Counted from the stretch's first letter, positions 10,114 through 19,502 are shown. The stretch: 64,000 nucleotides of DNA from Paraburkholderia susongensis (GCF_900177725.1 NZ_FXAT01000003.1:62001-126000); one strand, 5' to 3'. Notes: a model not told the origin generated them from the sequence alone. Program-made: numbers and translations.

Positions 10114-10290
10114 ATGCACGTTGCATGGGCAGCATCAGCGTTCGCTTTTTTGTTCGCTTTCGTCGTCATGACGCCGTTGCGTTCACGCCCGTTCGTCGCC
10201 GCCGCCGGCCATCGGCGGACAAACCGTGCATGCGTGGCAGCCGGCCAACCGCTCGACGCCACATCCCCTCGCTTACGACAACACGAATGA
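10114..10290 (+). CDS. Possible 58-codon leader ORF upstream of leuA
   Basis: An ATG at 10114, preceded by GCGAGAGGATCAA, opens a 58-codon frame. Its TGA (10288-10290) overlaps an in-frame upstream ATG of leuA (10287) as ATGA. The product begins with a hydrophobic stretch ([15 protein letters not shown]) and then turns basic. It has no leucine run, so it is not a classic leu attenuator peptide. It could be a translated leader that couples to leuA, or a chance frame in a GC-rich leader. The remainder of 9824-10301 shows no terminator or repeat that I can support. Confidence 0.35.
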   Translation: MHVAWAASAFAFLFAFVVMTPLRSRPFVAAAGHRRTNRACVAAGQPLDATSPRLRQHE

Positions 10291-10301
10291 GGCACATCAC
10301 C

Positions 10302-11387
10302 ATGTTGCGCAATCCCGCTGAAAAATACCGCCCCTTCCCCGCCGTGCGGCTGACCGGCCGCAAATGGCCGGGCCGCACGATCGACGCGGCGCCGGTCTGG
10401 ATGAGCACCGACCTGCGCGACGGCAATCAAGCGCTGATCGAGCCGATGAACGCCGCGCAGAAGCTCGAATTCTTCGAGATGCTGGTCGCGATCGGCTTCA
10501 AGGAGATCGAAGTCGGCTTTCCGTCGGCGTCGCAAAACGATTTCGATTTCGTGCGCAAGCTGATCGACGAGCATCGCATTCCCGACGACGTGACGATCGA
10601 GGTCTTCGTGCCGTCGCGCGCGGAACTGATCGCGCGCACGTTCGAGGCGCTCGAAGGCGTGCCGCGCGCCATCGTGCATCTGTACAACGCGATCTGCCCG
10701 TCGTTCCGGCGCATCGTGTTCAATCAGTCGAAGAATGAAATCAAGGCGCTGGCCGTCGAAGGCACGCGCCTCATCAAGGAACACGCGCAGGCGCGGCCCG
10801 GCACGCGCTGGACTTTCCAGTACTCGCCCGAAACCTTCAACATGGCCGAGTTGCCGTTCGCCCGCGAGGTGTGCGACGCCGTCGCGCAGACGTGGCGGCC
10901 CACGCGCGATCACAGGATGATCGTCAATCTGCCCGCGAGCGTCGAAGCGGCCACGCCGAACGTGTTCGCCGACCAGATCGAATGGATGCACCGCAATCTC
11001 GGTTATCGCGACAGCATCGTGCTGTCGGTGCATCCGCACAACGATCGCGGCACCGCAATAGCCGCGGCGGAACTGGCGCTGCTCGCGGGTGCGGACCGCG
11101 TCGAAGGCTGCCTGTTCGGCAACGGGGAGCGCACGGGCAATGTCGATCTCGTCACGCTCGCGATGAATCTCGACGCGCAGGGGATCGACAGCGGTCTTGA
11201 TTTTTCGGATCTCGCGGCGGTGAGGCGCGTGGTGGAGCACTGCACGCGGATTCCGGTGCCGGTGCGGCATCCGTATGCGGGCGACGTGGCGATGCGAATC
11301 GCCGAGGCGGCGAGCTCGGACGTTGTCGATGCCGGCAAGGGCGGCGCGGCCGAGCGTGACGAAGCTAACGAATACGCGATTGCCTGA
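10302..11387 (+). CDS. leuA: 2-isopropylmalate synthase-like protein, C-terminally shortened
   Basis: 361 residues matching the catalytic TIM barrel of the long, yeast-like type of LeuA. The barrel carries [14 protein letters not shown] (about 37-50), a VHPHNDRG metal motif (near 243-249) and [17 protein letters not shown]. Similarity stops soon after PVRHPYAGD (about residue 325), and a 35-residue tail unlike LeuA follows to the stop. Full-length enzymes have about 550 residues, so the C-terminal subdomains and the leucine-binding regulatory domain are absent, and no fragment of them is seen downstream in any frame. The start ATG at 10302 follows GAGG at 10289-10292; ATG 10287 is also in frame. 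It may be a degenerate paralogue, or a feedback-free or altered acyl transferase. Confidence 0.8.
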   Translation: MLRNPAEKYRPFPAVRLTGRKWPGRTIDAAPVWMSTDLRDGNQALIEPMNAAQKLEFFEMLVAIGFKEIEVGFPSASQNDFDFVRKLIDEHRIPDDVTIEVFVPSRAELIARTFEALEGVPRAIVHLYNAICPSFRRIVFNQSKNEIKALAVEGTRLIKEHAQARPGTRWTFQYSPETFNMAELPFAREVCDAVAQTWRPTRDHRMIVNLPASVEAATPNVFADQIEWMHRNLGYRDSIVLSVHPHNDRGTAIAAAELALLAGADRVEGCLFGNGERTGNVDLVTLAMNLDAQGIDSGLDFSDLAAVRRVVEHCTRIPVPVRHPYAGDVAMRIAEAASSDVVDAGKGGAAERDEANEYAIA

Positions 11388-11632
11388 GCCTGAAATTGAG
11401 CCCGACCCTGAACCTGAGTTTGCAGTGAAGTGAACCCATGGCGGCAGAACGTATATCCCGCTTTCTGCTGCCGCCGCCGACGCGCTCACGAGGCGCGTGC
11501 CGCGCGCGAGCACGGACTCGACGTGAAGCCGACACGAGTCCGGCGTGAACTGGACGCGCGCCCGCAAGACCTGCGGGCTCGCGACACACGACACTCAATA
11601 CGAACGTTACGAGCGCCGCGCAAGAAAAACCC

Positions 11633-12016
11633 TCACTCGAGCGCGCAACGCGTCGCCTGCCAGGCGATCAGGCGCCACTGCCCGTCTTCCTGCGTGTGAA
11701 TCGCCGTGTAGGCAATCGGAAAAAGCAGCGCACCGTTATTCGCTTCCATCTCGATCAGCGCGCGGCCCGTGACGACGTAGGTTTCCCGCCCGGCCGGCAG
11801 CACGTCCTGCGACTGCACCTCGATCTGCCGATAACGGCGGCGCCCTCCGAGAATCCCGTCGATGAACTGCCGCTTCGTCTCGCGCTTGCCGTTCGTGTGG
11901 ACATAGCTCACGTTGTCCGCGAGCAGCGTGTCGAGCGACTGGCCGTCGCCGTCGACCATCGCGCGAAAGCGCTCCCGCTCGAGCCCGCGAATCGCTTCGA
12001 TCATCTTTGCCGCCAT
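11633..12016 (-). CDS. NTF2-like protein (DUF4440/SnoaL-type)
   Basis: A 127-residue protein with the compact alpha+beta NTF2-like pattern: an N-terminal helix (MIEAIRGLERERFRAMVDGD) with LLADNVSYVHTNG, then alternating strands ending in GQWRLIAWQATR. Such domains serve as small-molecule pockets or oligomerisation domains; no catalytic residue can be assigned. It lies 43 bases downstream of pagL on the same strand and converges on leuA. The function is unknown. Confidence 0.75.
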   Translation of the reverse strand: MAAKMIEAIRGLERERFRAMVDGDGQSLDTLLADNVSYVHTNGKRETKRQFIDGILGGRRRYRQIEVQSQDVLPAGRETYVVTGRALIEMEANNGALLFPIAYTAIHTQEDGQWRLIAWQATRCALE

Positions 12017-12059
12017 TGCAGAGCCCCCCGCACACCGTGGGCCGATGGCGGCACGGTCG

Positions 12060-12623
12060 TCAGAAGTTATATTGCAAATATAGCTGGCTGAAATTTATAC
12101 CAGGATTCGGCTCTTTGATACCGCCGTTGGAAATATGCTGGAAACGATAGCCCGCGAGATATTGCTGATGCTCGCCGAACTGCACGCCGACGCCCGCCAT
12201 GTCGGCGAACTGGAACGCGGTGCCGAGCGAGAAGTCGGAAGAAATAGTCGGGCTCGTCAGCAGCCGGATGCCGGCGCCCACCTCGACGAACGGGCGCACC
12301 AGACCCGAAGCCTTGATGAAGCGAATCACCGGCGTCACGCCGATTTCGCCGATATCGCCGTGAACGTTTCCTTCGTTGGTGTGCCACCACGCAACGTGCG
12401 CCTCGCCGATCAGCGCGAAATGCCAGTCGCCGATCTGCCACCAGGTCCAGTTCGGGTCCCACGCCACGCCCAGATCGAACTTTTTCACGTGATGGTCGCC
12501 GAGGCCGGCGGCGACCTGGATGCCGAACTGGTCGGCGGGAGCCGCGGCCGCCGCTCCCATCAGCAGGCTGGCCAGCAAGCCGTTTAGAGTAAGTCCACGC
12601 AAAATTGTGTTTTTGTTTTTCAT
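12060..12623 (-). CDS. pagL: Lipid A 3-O-deacylase PagL
   Basis: 187 residues with a signal peptide (MKNKNTILRGLTLNGLLASLLM..., cleavage probably after AAAAAPA), then an eight-stranded beta-barrel pattern ending in a C-terminal phenylalanine (LYLQYNF), as outer-membrane proteins do. The catalytic His-Ser motif is in FQHISNGGIKEPNPG. PagL removes the 3-O-acyl chain of lipid A in the outer membrane, altering recognition by host receptors. The gene is single, divergent from rpoH, with a long 5' region. Confidence 0.93.
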   Translation of the reverse strand: MKNKNTILRGLTLNGLLASLLMGAAAAAPADQFGIQVAAGLGDHHVKKFDLGVAWDPNWTWWQIGDWHFALIGEAHVAWWHTNEGNVHGDIGEIGVTPVIRFIKASGLVRPFVEVGAGIRLLTSPTISSDFSLGTAFQFADMAGVGVQFGEHQQYLAGYRFQHISNGGIKEPNPGINFSQLYLQYNF

Positions 12624-12986
12624 CTGGCACCCGTACTTACGAGCATTAACGATGACGCGCAGCTGTCCTACTTATTCTAGATACAAACCTAGTAGTGCGG
12701 ATCGTATGAATAATTGCCTGAATTCGCAATTACTCACGTCAGAATCGGAAAATATCAGTCAATTATAAGAACCAAAGACACCCTCCCGGTAACTCCTACA
12801 GCCTCCGGTGCACCGGTAAAATACGTCATCCCATGGCTATCAAATGGCGAATTTCAATAGGGTTTAGGGAACCTGGATGCCCCTACGGGCTCTAAGTATT
12901 AGCACTCAATAGATCAGAGTGCTAACATCCATCGCTGGAGTCCATCACTGAGTACGCTATTGTCTGATTCCAAAGGAGTTTCACAC
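12624..12986. other. pagL/rpoH divergent intergenic region
   Basis: 363 bases without a gene, AT-rich near 12660-12780. It carries a 12-bp palindrome CCGGTGCACCGG at 12805-12816, a GGTT/AACC dyad at 12861-12873 and a perfect CIRCE element (separate entry). I could not place a convincing sigma70 promoter. Confidence 0.7.
12899..12925 (+). promoter_or_regulatory. CIRCE element (HrcA operator) upstream of rpoH
   Basis: TTAGCACTC (12899-12907), nine bases, then GAGTGCTAA (12917-12925): a perfect match to the CIRCE inverted repeat TTAGCACTC-N9-GAGTGCTAA. It ends 61 bases before the rpoH GTG. CIRCE is bound by the heat-sensitive repressor HrcA, so rpoH transcription is likely under HrcA control. 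Confidence 0.93.
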
Positions 12987-13922
12987 GTGAGCCATGCAAT
13001 GACCCTTCCGAGTACTTTGAGCCCGTCGTCGGCTAAGGCCGCTCCGGCAGGTGCACTGGCGCTCTCGCATTCCTCGCTGCTGCCCGGCCAACTGGGCAAT
13101 ATCGATGCCTACATCCAGGCCGTTAACCGGATTCCGATGCTGACGCCGGCAGAAGAGCGCCAGTTCGCCACCGAATTTCGCGAGCACGACAACCTCGAGT
13201 CGGCGCGCCGTCTCGTACTGTCGCACCTGCGCCTCGTCGTGTCGATCGCGCGCAACTACCTGGGTTATGGGCTGCCGCACGCCGACCTGATCCAGGAAGG
13301 CAACATCGGTCTCATGAAAGCCGTCAAGCGCTTCGACCCGGAGCAGAACGTGCGCCTCGTGTCGTACGCCATGCACTGGATCAAGGCTGAGATTCACGAA
13401 TACATCCTGCGCAACTGGCGGATGGTGAAGGTCGCCACCACCAAGGCGCAGCGCAAGCTGTTCTTTAACCTGCGCAGCCACAAGCAGGGCCTGGGCGCGT
13501 TCACGCCGGACGAGATCGACGGTCTCGCGAAAGAGCTGAACGTGAAGCGCGAAGAAGTCGCGGAAATGGAAACGCGTCTGTCGGGCGGCGATATCGCGCT
13601 CGAAGGCCAGGTCGAAGATGGCGAAGAGTCGTATGCGCCGATCGCCTATCTGGCCGACTCGCACAGCGAGCCGACCGCCGTGCTGGCGTCGCGTCAGCGC
13701 GACCGGCTGCAAAGCGACGGCATCGCCACCGCGCTGGAGGCGCTCGATCCGCGCAGCCGCCGCATCATCGAAGCGCGCTGGCTGAAGGTGGAGGATGACG
13801 GCTCGGGCGGCTCGACGCTGCACGAGCTGGCTGACGAATTCGGCGTGTCGGCCGAACGTATCCGCCAGATCGAAGCCAGCGCGATGAAGAAGATGCGCGG
13901 CGCTCTGACCGAATACGCGTAA
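12987..13922 (+). CDS. rpoH: RNA polymerase heat-shock sigma factor (sigma32)
   Basis: 311 residues. Region 2 is visible in HLRLVVSIARNYLGYGLPHADLIQEGNIGLMKAV (split here for reading), followed by the RpoH box QRKLFFNLRS that separates sigma32 from other sigma factors, and region 4 with EFGVSAERIRQIEASAMKK. The start is GTG at 12987, because AAAGGAG at 12972-12978 lies 8 bases upstream and the resulting SHAMTLPSTLSPS matches the usual N-terminus. It is preceded by a CIRCE operator and followed by a terminator at 14014. It directs transcription of chaperone and protease genes. Confidence 0.97.
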   Translation: MSHAMTLPSTLSPSSAKAAPAGALALSHSSLLPGQLGNIDAYIQAVNRIPMLTPAEERQFATEFREHDNLESARRLVLSHLRLVVSIARNYLGYGLPHADLIQEGNIGLMKAVKRFDPEQNVRLVSYAMHWIKAEIHEYILRNWRMVKVATTKAQRKLFFNLRSHKQGLGAFTPDEIDGLAKELNVKREEVAEMETRLSGGDIALEGQVEDGEESYAPIAYLADSHSEPTAVLASRQRDRLQSDGIATALEALDPRSRRIIEARWLKVEDDGSGGSTLHELADEFGVSAERIRQIEASAMKKMRGALTEYA

Positions 13923-14013
13923 AGAGCCCGCGAAGCTGCCGTCTGCGGCTCGTGGAGCAGCCGGCACATCGCAACGATCGCGCAACAATCCCACAACAAT
14001 CCGTTCGTGAATC

Positions 14014-14047
14014 AAGCCCCGCCCTCGCAAGACGGCGGGGCTTTTTT
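14014..14047 (+). terminator. Rho-independent terminator after rpoH
   Basis: AAGCCCCGCC (14014-14023) pairs with GGCGGGGCTT (14034-14043) around a 10-base loop, followed by a T run. Confidence 0.9.
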
Positions 14048-14116
14048 ATCCCCGCGGCGGCGCATTCGCGCCTGTCCGCACGCGGCCGAAAATATCGGCT
14101 GGCCGCCATACCTTTC

Positions 14117-14146
14117 TTGACGTATCGCAAGTCAGATAGCAATACT
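14117..14146 (+). promoter_or_regulatory. Candidate promoter of the cydPABX operon
   Basis: TTGACG at 14117-14122, an 18-base spacer and AATACT at 14141-14146. The -35 overlaps TTGACGTATCGCAA (14117-14130), a partial match (7 of 10 fixed bases) to the FNR/ANR box TTGAT-N4-ATCAA. Oxygen-dependent control would fit a bd oxidase, but the site is degenerate. Confidence 0.4.
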
Positions 14147-14306
14147 GCTCGGAAGCGGCGAATTTCGCGACTCAATGCCGCACGGCGCAAACCCAGGCGC
14201 GCAAGGTTCTACTCCTAAAATCGGCATGCATTCGCCAGTTCGTCCGACAGCCCGGGCGGCCTGGATCCAGCCGGACTCCCCGGCGTGAAGTCGTCTTCGA
14301 CCGAAC

Positions 14307-14567
14307 ATGACCCTAGCCCTCAATCGCAACAGCACACTCCGGACGCGCTGGCGCAACCGGTTCACCAGGTGGGTACGCGGTCCAACACTGGCACGTGATA
14401 TCGCCATCATCCTTGCCATCAAACTCGTCCTGCTGATGGCGCTCAAGTACACGTTCTTCAATCATCCACAGGCGCAGCACATGACGCTGCCGCCTGAGCA
14501 AGTCGCGCAGGCCCTGCTGTCGGTGCCTGTCCAGCATCCGTCTCGAGGTGATCAACATGCCCGTTAG
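14307..14567 (+). CDS. cydP: Cytochrome bd small subunit-type protein CydP
   Basis: 86 residues with one membrane helix (IAIILAIKLVLLMALKYTFF) preceded by basic residues and followed by a short periplasmic segment with LPPEQVAQALLS. This layout matches CydP, a small protein encoded directly before cydA in many betaproteobacteria. Its stop TAG (14565-14567) overlaps the cydA start at 14557, so translation of the two is probably coupled. Its role in the bd oxidase is inferred from position and family. Confidence 0.85.
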   Translation: MTLALNRNSTLRTRWRNRFTRWVRGPTLARDIAIILAIKLVLLMALKYTFFNHPQAQHMTLPPEQVAQALLSVPVQHPSRGDQHAR

Positions 14568-16152
14568 CGAAGTCGTAGAACTGTCGCGCCTCCAGTTCGC
14601 CATCACGGCGCTCTATCACTTTCTGTTCGTGCCGCTCACGCTCGGCCTCACGTGGCTGCTCGTCATCATGGAGTCCGTCTACGTGATGACCGGCAAGCAG
14701 ATCTACAAGGACATGACACAGTTCTGGGGCAAGCTCTTCGGCATCAACTTTGCGATGGGCGTCGCGACCGGTCTCACGCTCGAGTTCCAGTTCGGCACCA
14801 ACTGGGCGTACTACTCGCATTACGTCGGCGATATTTTCGGCGTGCCGCTCGCCGTCGAAGGGCTGATGGCGTTCTTCCTCGAATCGACCTTCGTCGGCCT
14901 GTTCTTCTTCGGCTGGAACCGGCTCTCGAAAGTGCAGCATCTGATCGTCACGTTCTGCGTCGCGCTCGGCTCGAACCTGTCGGCGCTGTGGATTCTCGTC
15001 GCCAACGGCTGGATGAACAATCCGGTCGGCGCGACGTTCAACTACCAGACGATGCGCATGGAACTCGACAGCATCTTCTCGGTGATCTTCAACCCGGTCG
15101 CACAGGTGAAATTCGTGCACACGGTGTCGGCCGGCTACGTGACCGCGGCGATGTTCGTGCTCGGCGTGTCGTCGTGGTATCTGCTCAAGCGCCGCGACAC
15201 CGAGTTCGCGCTGCGCTCGTTCGCGATCGCCGCCGGTTTCGGCCTCGCGTCGACGCTGTGCGTGATCGTGCTCGGCGACGAATCGGGCTACCGCACCGGC
15301 GAAGTCCAGCAAGTAAAGCTCGCCGCGATCGAATCCGAATGGGAAACCATGCCCGCTCCGGCGCCGTTCACGATCTTCGGTATTCCGAACCAGCAGGAGC
15401 AGCGCACCGACTACGCGATCCGGATACCGTACGCGCTCGGCATCATCGCCACGCGTTCGCTCGATGAGCCCGTGGTCGGTCTGCGCGATCTGATTACGGA
15501 AAACGAAGGCCGCATCAAGAACGGCATGTTGGCTTTCGCCGCGCTGCAAAAGCTCAAGAGCGGCGACACGACGGACGAAGCCCGCGCCACCTTCGAAGCG
15601 CACAAGGACGATCTCGGCTACGCCCTGCTGCTCAAGCAGTTCACGCCGAACGTGACCGACGCGACGCCGGAGCAGATCGCCGAAGCAGCGAAGAGCACGG
15701 TTCCGCCAGTGCTGCCGCTGTTCTTCTCTTTCCGCATGATGGTCGGCCTCGGCCTGCTGTTCCTCGCGACCTTCGTGCTCGCGTTCTGGTTCTGCGCGCA
15801 GCGCACGCTGCTGCTCGAGAAGCGCCGCTGGTTCCTGCGCTGGGCCGTGTGGGCGATTCCATTGCCGTGGCTGGCTGCCGAACTCGGCTGGATCGTCGCG
15901 GAAATGGGCCGCCAGCCGTGGAGCATCGCCGGCATCCTGCCGACCAATCTCGCCGCGTCGAGCCTGACGCCTCGCGATCTGTACCTGAGCATCGGCGGCT
16001 TCGTGCTGTTCTACACGGTGCTGTTCATCATCGAGATCATGCTGATGTTCAAGTACGCGCGGCTTGGCCCTTCGTCGCTGCACACGGGCCGCTATCACCA
16101 TGAAATCGCGCAGGCGGTGAACCCGCCGCTGTCGCCGAATACGGCCGCGTGA
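14557..16152 (+). CDS. cydA: Cytochrome bd ubiquinol oxidase subunit I
   Basis: The 531-residue integral-membrane subunit carries hemes b558, b595 and d and the quinol site. It aligns along its whole length with E. coli Cyd[21 protein letters not shown] (His21 corresponds to the E. coli His19 ligand), [13 protein letters not shown] and [14 protein letters not shown]. The long Q-loop insertion of E. coli-type enzymes is present (around residues 290-370). The ATG at 14557 is preceded by CGAGGTGAT; a GTG at 14548 is also in frame. It is the second gene of the cydPABX operon. The complex reduces oxygen with high affinity and does not pump protons. Confidence 0.98.
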   Translation: MPVSEVVELSRLQFAITALYHFLFVPLTLGLTWLLVIMESVYVMTGKQIYKDMTQFWGKLFGINFAMGVATGLTLEFQFGTNWAYYSHYVGDIFGVPLAVEGLMAFFLESTFVGLFFFGWNRLSKVQHLIVTFCVALGSNLSALWILVANGWMNNPVGATFNYQTMRMELDSIFSVIFNPVAQVKFVHTVSAGYVTAAMFVLGVSSWYLLKRRDTEFALRSFAIAAGFGLASTLCVIVLGDESGYRTGEVQQVKLAAIESEWETMPAPAPFTIFGIPNQQEQRTDYAIRIPYALGIIATRSLDEPVVGLRDLITENEGRIKNGMLAFAALQKLKSGDTTDEARATFEAHKDDLGYALLLKQFTPNVTDATPEQIAEAAKSTVPPVLPLFFSFRMMVGLGLLFLATFVLAFWFCAQRTLLLEKRRWFLRWAVWAIPLPWLAAELGWIVAEMGRQPWSIAGILPTNLAASSLTPRDLYLSIGGFVLFYTVLFIIEIMLMFKYARLGPSSLHTGRYHHEIAQAVNPPLSPNTAA

Positions 16153-16186
16153 CGCGCCGCCACACCGCTCGAGAGGAATCGACACC

Positions 16187-17323
16187 ATGGATTACGCAAC
16201 TCTCAGACTGATCTGGTGGGTATTGATAGGCGTACTGCTGATCGGCTTCGCGCTCACCGACGGCTTCGACATGGGCGCGGCGATCCTGCTGCCGTTCATC
16301 GCCAAGACCGATGCCGAGCGCCGCATCGTCGTGAACACGGTCGGCGCGACGTGGGAAGGCAATCAGGTCTGGCTCGTCACCGCGGGCGGCGCGATGTTCG
16401 CCGCGTGGCCGCTCGCCTATGCCGCGTCATTTTCCGGCTTCTACTTCGCGATGCTGCTGGTGCTGTTCGCGCTGTTTTTCCGGCCGGTCGGCTTCGACTA
16501 TCGCGGCAAGCGCGAAGATCCGCGCTGGCGCAATGCGTGGGACTGGGGGCTTTTCATTGGCGGGCTCGTGCCGGCGCTCGTGTTCGGCGTCGCGTTCGGC
16601 AACCTGCTGCAAGGCGTGCCGTTCTCGTTCGACAACGACCTGCGCGTCACCTATCACGGCAGCTTCTTCGGTCTGCTCAATCCGTTCGCGCTGCTGACGG
16701 GTCTCGTCAGCGTGTCGATGCTCACCGCGCACGGCGCCGCGTTCGTGAAGTGGAAGTCCGATGGAGTGGTCCACGAGCGCGCGTCGAAGGCGCTGCGGCT
16801 CGCGGCGCTCTGCGCGGTCGTGCTGTTCCTGATAGCGGGTGCGCTCGTCGCGACGATGATCGGCGGCTATCAGATCGTCGACGCGCCGCCGCTCGACGCG
16901 GTCTCCAATCCGCTGCTGAAAACCGTGATCGGTGCGCCGGGCCTGTGGCTCACCAATTACGCGCTCTATCCGTGGATGGTGCTCGGGCCGGTGGCCGGTC
17001 TCGTCGGCGGCATCCTCGCGGTGCTGCTCGCACGCTCGCGCTTCGAGGCGAGCGCGTTCCTGTCGACCTCGCTGATGGTCGTCGGCGTGATCCTGACCGC
17101 GGGCTTCTCGATGTTCCCGTTCATCATGCCCTCCTCGCTCGACGGCCGCAGCAGCCTGACCATGTGGGACTCGACCTCGAGCCGCATGACGCTCGAGATC
17201 ATGCTGTTCGCCGTGATCGTGTTCCTGCCGCTCATCCTGCTCTATACGAGCTGGGTGTATCGCGTGATGCGCGGCAAGGTGACCGCCGCGGCAATCAAGG
17301 AAAACAACCACTCGATGTATTGA
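16187..17323 (+). CDS. cydB: Cytochrome bd ubiquinol oxidase subunit II
   Basis: 378 residues with eight or nine hydrophobic helices. The start [20 protein letters not shown], the [10 protein letters not shown] segment and the [18 protein letters not shown] region are hallmarks of CydB. It pairs with CydA to form the bd oxidase core. The ATG at 16187 follows GAGAGGAATC, 34 bases after the cydA stop. cydX follows after 44 bases. Confidence 0.98.
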   Translation: MDYATLRLIWWVLIGVLLIGFALTDGFDMGAAILLPFIAKTDAERRIVVNTVGATWEGNQVWLVTAGGAMFAAWPLAYAASFSGFYFAMLLVLFALFFRPVGFDYRGKREDPRWRNAWDWGLFIGGLVPALVFGVAFGNLLQGVPFSFDNDLRVTYHGSFFGLLNPFALLTGLVSVSMLTAHGAAFVKWKSDGVVHERASKALRLAALCAVVLFLIAGALVATMIGGYQIVDAPPLDAVSNPLLKTVIGAPGLWLTNYALYPWMVLGPVAGLVGGILAVLLARSRFEASAFLSTSLMVVGVILTAGFSMFPFIMPSSLDGRSSLTMWDSTSSRMTLEIMLFAVIVFLPLILLYTSWVYRVMRGKVTAAAIKENNHSMY

Positions 17324-17367
17324 GCGGCACGACGCTTAACAGGATCAACAGGAAACAGGAGTGTGTG

Positions 17368-17508
17368 ATGTGGTATTTCAGCTGGATGCTCGGCATTGGC
17401 GTCGCGTTGGCGTTTGGCATCGTCAATGTGATGTGGCTCGAGTCGCACCATAATTCGCGCGATAAATCGCGCGAGGCGTTGCAGCCGGTAAAGCGCACTG
17501 CGCGCTAA
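17368..17508 (+). CDS. cydX: Cytochrome bd small subunit CydX
   Basis: 46 residues: MWYFSWMLGIGVALAFGIVN begins the single transmembrane helix of the CydX/YbgT family, followed by MWLESHH and a short basic tail. The ATG at 17368 follows AACAGGAGTG. CydX stabilises the bd oxidase, packing against CydA. It is the last gene of the operon, followed by a strong terminator at 17552. Confidence 0.95.
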   Translation: MWYFSWMLGIGVALAFGIVNVMWLESHHNSRDKSREALQPVKRTAR

Positions 17509-17551
17509 AGCGCTGTGGGTCGGCTGAATGCTGGTCCGTTCGCCAACGCGA

Positions 17552-17586
17552 AAGCGGCACCTTGAAAACAAGGTGCCGCTTTTTTT
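17552..17586. terminator. Terminator between cydX and nagE
   Basis: AAGCGGCACCTT (17552-17563) pairs perfectly with AAGGTGCCGCTT (17570-17581) around a 6-base loop, with a T run to 17586. It lies between convergent operons and can probably serve both. Confidence 0.9.
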
Positions 17587-17605
17587 CACTGCTGATCGCC
17601 GCGAA

Positions 17606-19405
17606 TCACGCCGGCACCGGCTCCGCACCCGCGCTGCCGCCGCTTTGCGACAGACGCGTCGCGAGCTTCTGCGCGTAACGCTGCGCAGCCTCGCCGACGA
17701 CGATATGAAACGTGTCGGCGGCGACCCACGCCGTATCGAGCGAAGCGAGGCGCTGACGATCGACCGCCGACGGATCGCGCACGACGATACGCAGACGCGT
17801 CGCCGCCACCGCATCGAGCGACACCACGTTGCCCGCGCCGCCGAACACGGCGAGCCAGCGCAGCGGATCGGGATCGAGCGGACCGCCTTGCGCGTGCTGA
17901 GCGGCCTGAGCGTTCTGCGCGGCGACGGCCGGCGCAGCAGCAGCAGCAGCAGCCGGCGCAACCTCAGCCGCGCTCGCCACGCCGCCCCCCTGCGCGATCA
18001 CCGTACGGATTTCATCGGCGATGATGTCCGCTTCCGGCCCAATGATGACCTGCACGTTGGTCGCGCCGCGCTTGAGCACGCCGCGCGCGCCGATCGTCTT
18101 CAGCTCGCTCTCGGAGACCTTGTCCGCATTGACCACCGACAGACGCAGACGCGTCGTGCACGCATCCACGACCGACAGATTCGCCGCGCCGCCGAGCGCC
18201 GCGATATAACGCTGCGCGCGCGGCACGGCTGCACCGGCCGCCGGCGCAACGAAGCCGCCGGCCGTGAACGAATCGACCTGCTCGTCAGCGGCAGCAGGTT
18301 CGCGGCCCGGCGTCGCCATGTTGAACTTGCGGATGAAGAAGCGGAACAGCCCGTAATACAGCACCGAGTACACGATGCCGATCGGAATCGCCCACCAGCC
18401 CTTGGTCGACAGGCCGAAGTTCAGCACGTAGTCGATGAAGCCCGCCGAGAACGTGAAGCCGAGGTGAATGCCGAGCGCCGAGCAGATCGCGAGCGACAGC
18501 CCCGTCAGCAGCGCGTGGATCGCGTAGAGTACGGGCGCGAGGAACATGAAGCTGAATTCGATCGGCTCGGTCACGCCGGTCAGGAACGACGTGAGCGCCA
18601 TCGAGGCCAGCAGGCCGAACACCATCGCGCGACGTTCCTTCGGCGCCTCGTGATACATCGCGAGACACGCGGCCGGCAGGCCGAACATCATCACCGGGAA
18701 GAAGCCCGTCATGAAGGTGCCCGCGGTCGGATCGCCCGCGAAGAAGCGGTGCAGGTCGCCCGTGACCGGCGTGCCGCCTGCCGGCGTGAACGTGCCGAAC
18801 ACGAACCATGTGAGCGAATTGAGGATGTGATGCAGGCCCGTGACGAGGAGCAGCCGGTTCAGCACGCCGAACACGAATGCACCGAGCGCGCCCGCCGTGG
18901 TCAGCCAGTGGCCGGCCGTATCGATCGCATTCTGCACCGGCTGCCACACATAGCCGAACACGATGCCCAATATCAGACAGACCACCCCCGTGACGATCGG
19001 CACGAAGCGTTTGCCGCCGAAGAACGCAAGGTAATCGGGCAGCTTGATGTCCTTGTAGCGGTTGTACAGCAAGCCCGCGACGATACCCGCCACGATCCCC
19101 GACAGCACGCCCATGTTGAGCTTGTCGTTGATGTCCTTCATCACCGCGATCTGGACCAGATAGCCGATCGCACCCGCGAGCCCCGCCACGCCGTTGTTGT
19201 CTTTCGCGAAACCGACCGCCACGCCGATCGCGAACAGCAGCGGCAGGTTGTCGAAGATCGCGCCGCCGGCGTCGGCGATCATCTTGATGTTGAACACATC
19301 GGGCTGGCCGAGCCGCAGCAGCAAGCCGGCGACCGGCAGCACCGCGATCGGCAGCATCAGCGCGCGTCCCAGGCGCTGAATCTTCAGAAACGGATTTCCA
19401 TCCAT
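17606..19405 (-). CDS. nagE: N-acetylglucosamine PTS permease, EIICBB
   Basis: 599 residues. Residues 1-360 are the EIIC channel of the glucose/GlcNAc family (MDGNPFLKIQRLGRALMLPI, GLHHILNSLTW, TGVTEPIEFSFMFLAP). Residues 396-470 are an EIIB domain whose phospho-cysteine is Cys416 in VVDACTTRLRL. After an alanine-rich linker (475-505), residues 512-585 repeat the EIIB fold (RWLAVFGGAGNVVSL...ATRLRIVV), but the cysteine position is Ala, so this copy cannot be phosphorylated there. No EIIA is attached; that domain is in the preceding gene, nagF. The ATG at 19405 follows ACAGGAGATATCA. It is the last gene of the nag operon. Confidence 0.94.
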   Translation of the reverse strand: MDGNPFLKIQRLGRALMLPIAVLPVAGLLLRLGQPDVFNIKMIADAGGAIFDNLPLLFAIGVAVGFAKDNNGVAGLAGAIGYLVQIAVMKDINDKLNMGVLSGIVAGIVAGLLYNRYKDIKLPDYLAFFGGKRFVPIVTGVVCLILGIVFGYVWQPVQNAIDTAGHWLTTAGALGAFVFGVLNRLLLVTGLHHILNSLTWFVFGTFTPAGGTPVTGDLHRFFAGDPTAGTFMTGFFPVMMFGLPAACLAMYHEAPKERRAMVFGLLASMALTSFLTGVTEPIEFSFMFLAPVLYAIHALLTGLSLAICSALGIHLGFTFSAGFIDYVLNFGLSTKGWWAIPIGIVYSVLYYGLFRFFIRKFNMATPGREPAAADEQVDSFTAGGFVAPAAGAAVPRAQRYIAALGGAANLSVVDACTTRLRLSVVNADKVSESELKTIGARGVLKRGATNVQVIIGPEADIIADEIRTVIAQGGGVASAAEVAPAAAAAAAPAVAAQNAQAAQHAQGGPLDPDPLRWLAVFGGAGNVVSLDAVAATRLRIVVRDPSAVDRQRLASLDTAWVAADTFHIVVGEAAQRYAQKLATRLSQSGGSAGAEPVPA

Positions 19406-19502
19406 TGATATCTCCTGTCCTGTCTCGTAGTTGGACGTTGTGGTTGGGTTCTGTAGCGATATGCGGGGATCGGGCTCGGAAAAGCCCGTCCCCCGGAGAG
19501 GT

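Larger units (their letters stand above)
13923..14306 (+). other. rpoH-cydP intergenic region
   Basis: 384 bases between rpoH and cydP. It holds the rpoH terminator and a probable promoter for the cyd operon (separate entries). Nothing else coding is supported. Confidence 0.7.

Noticed and set aside
12780..12960. A sigma70 promoter for rpoH
   Set aside because: Several AT-rich hexamers exist, but none pairs with a credible -35 at proper spacing.
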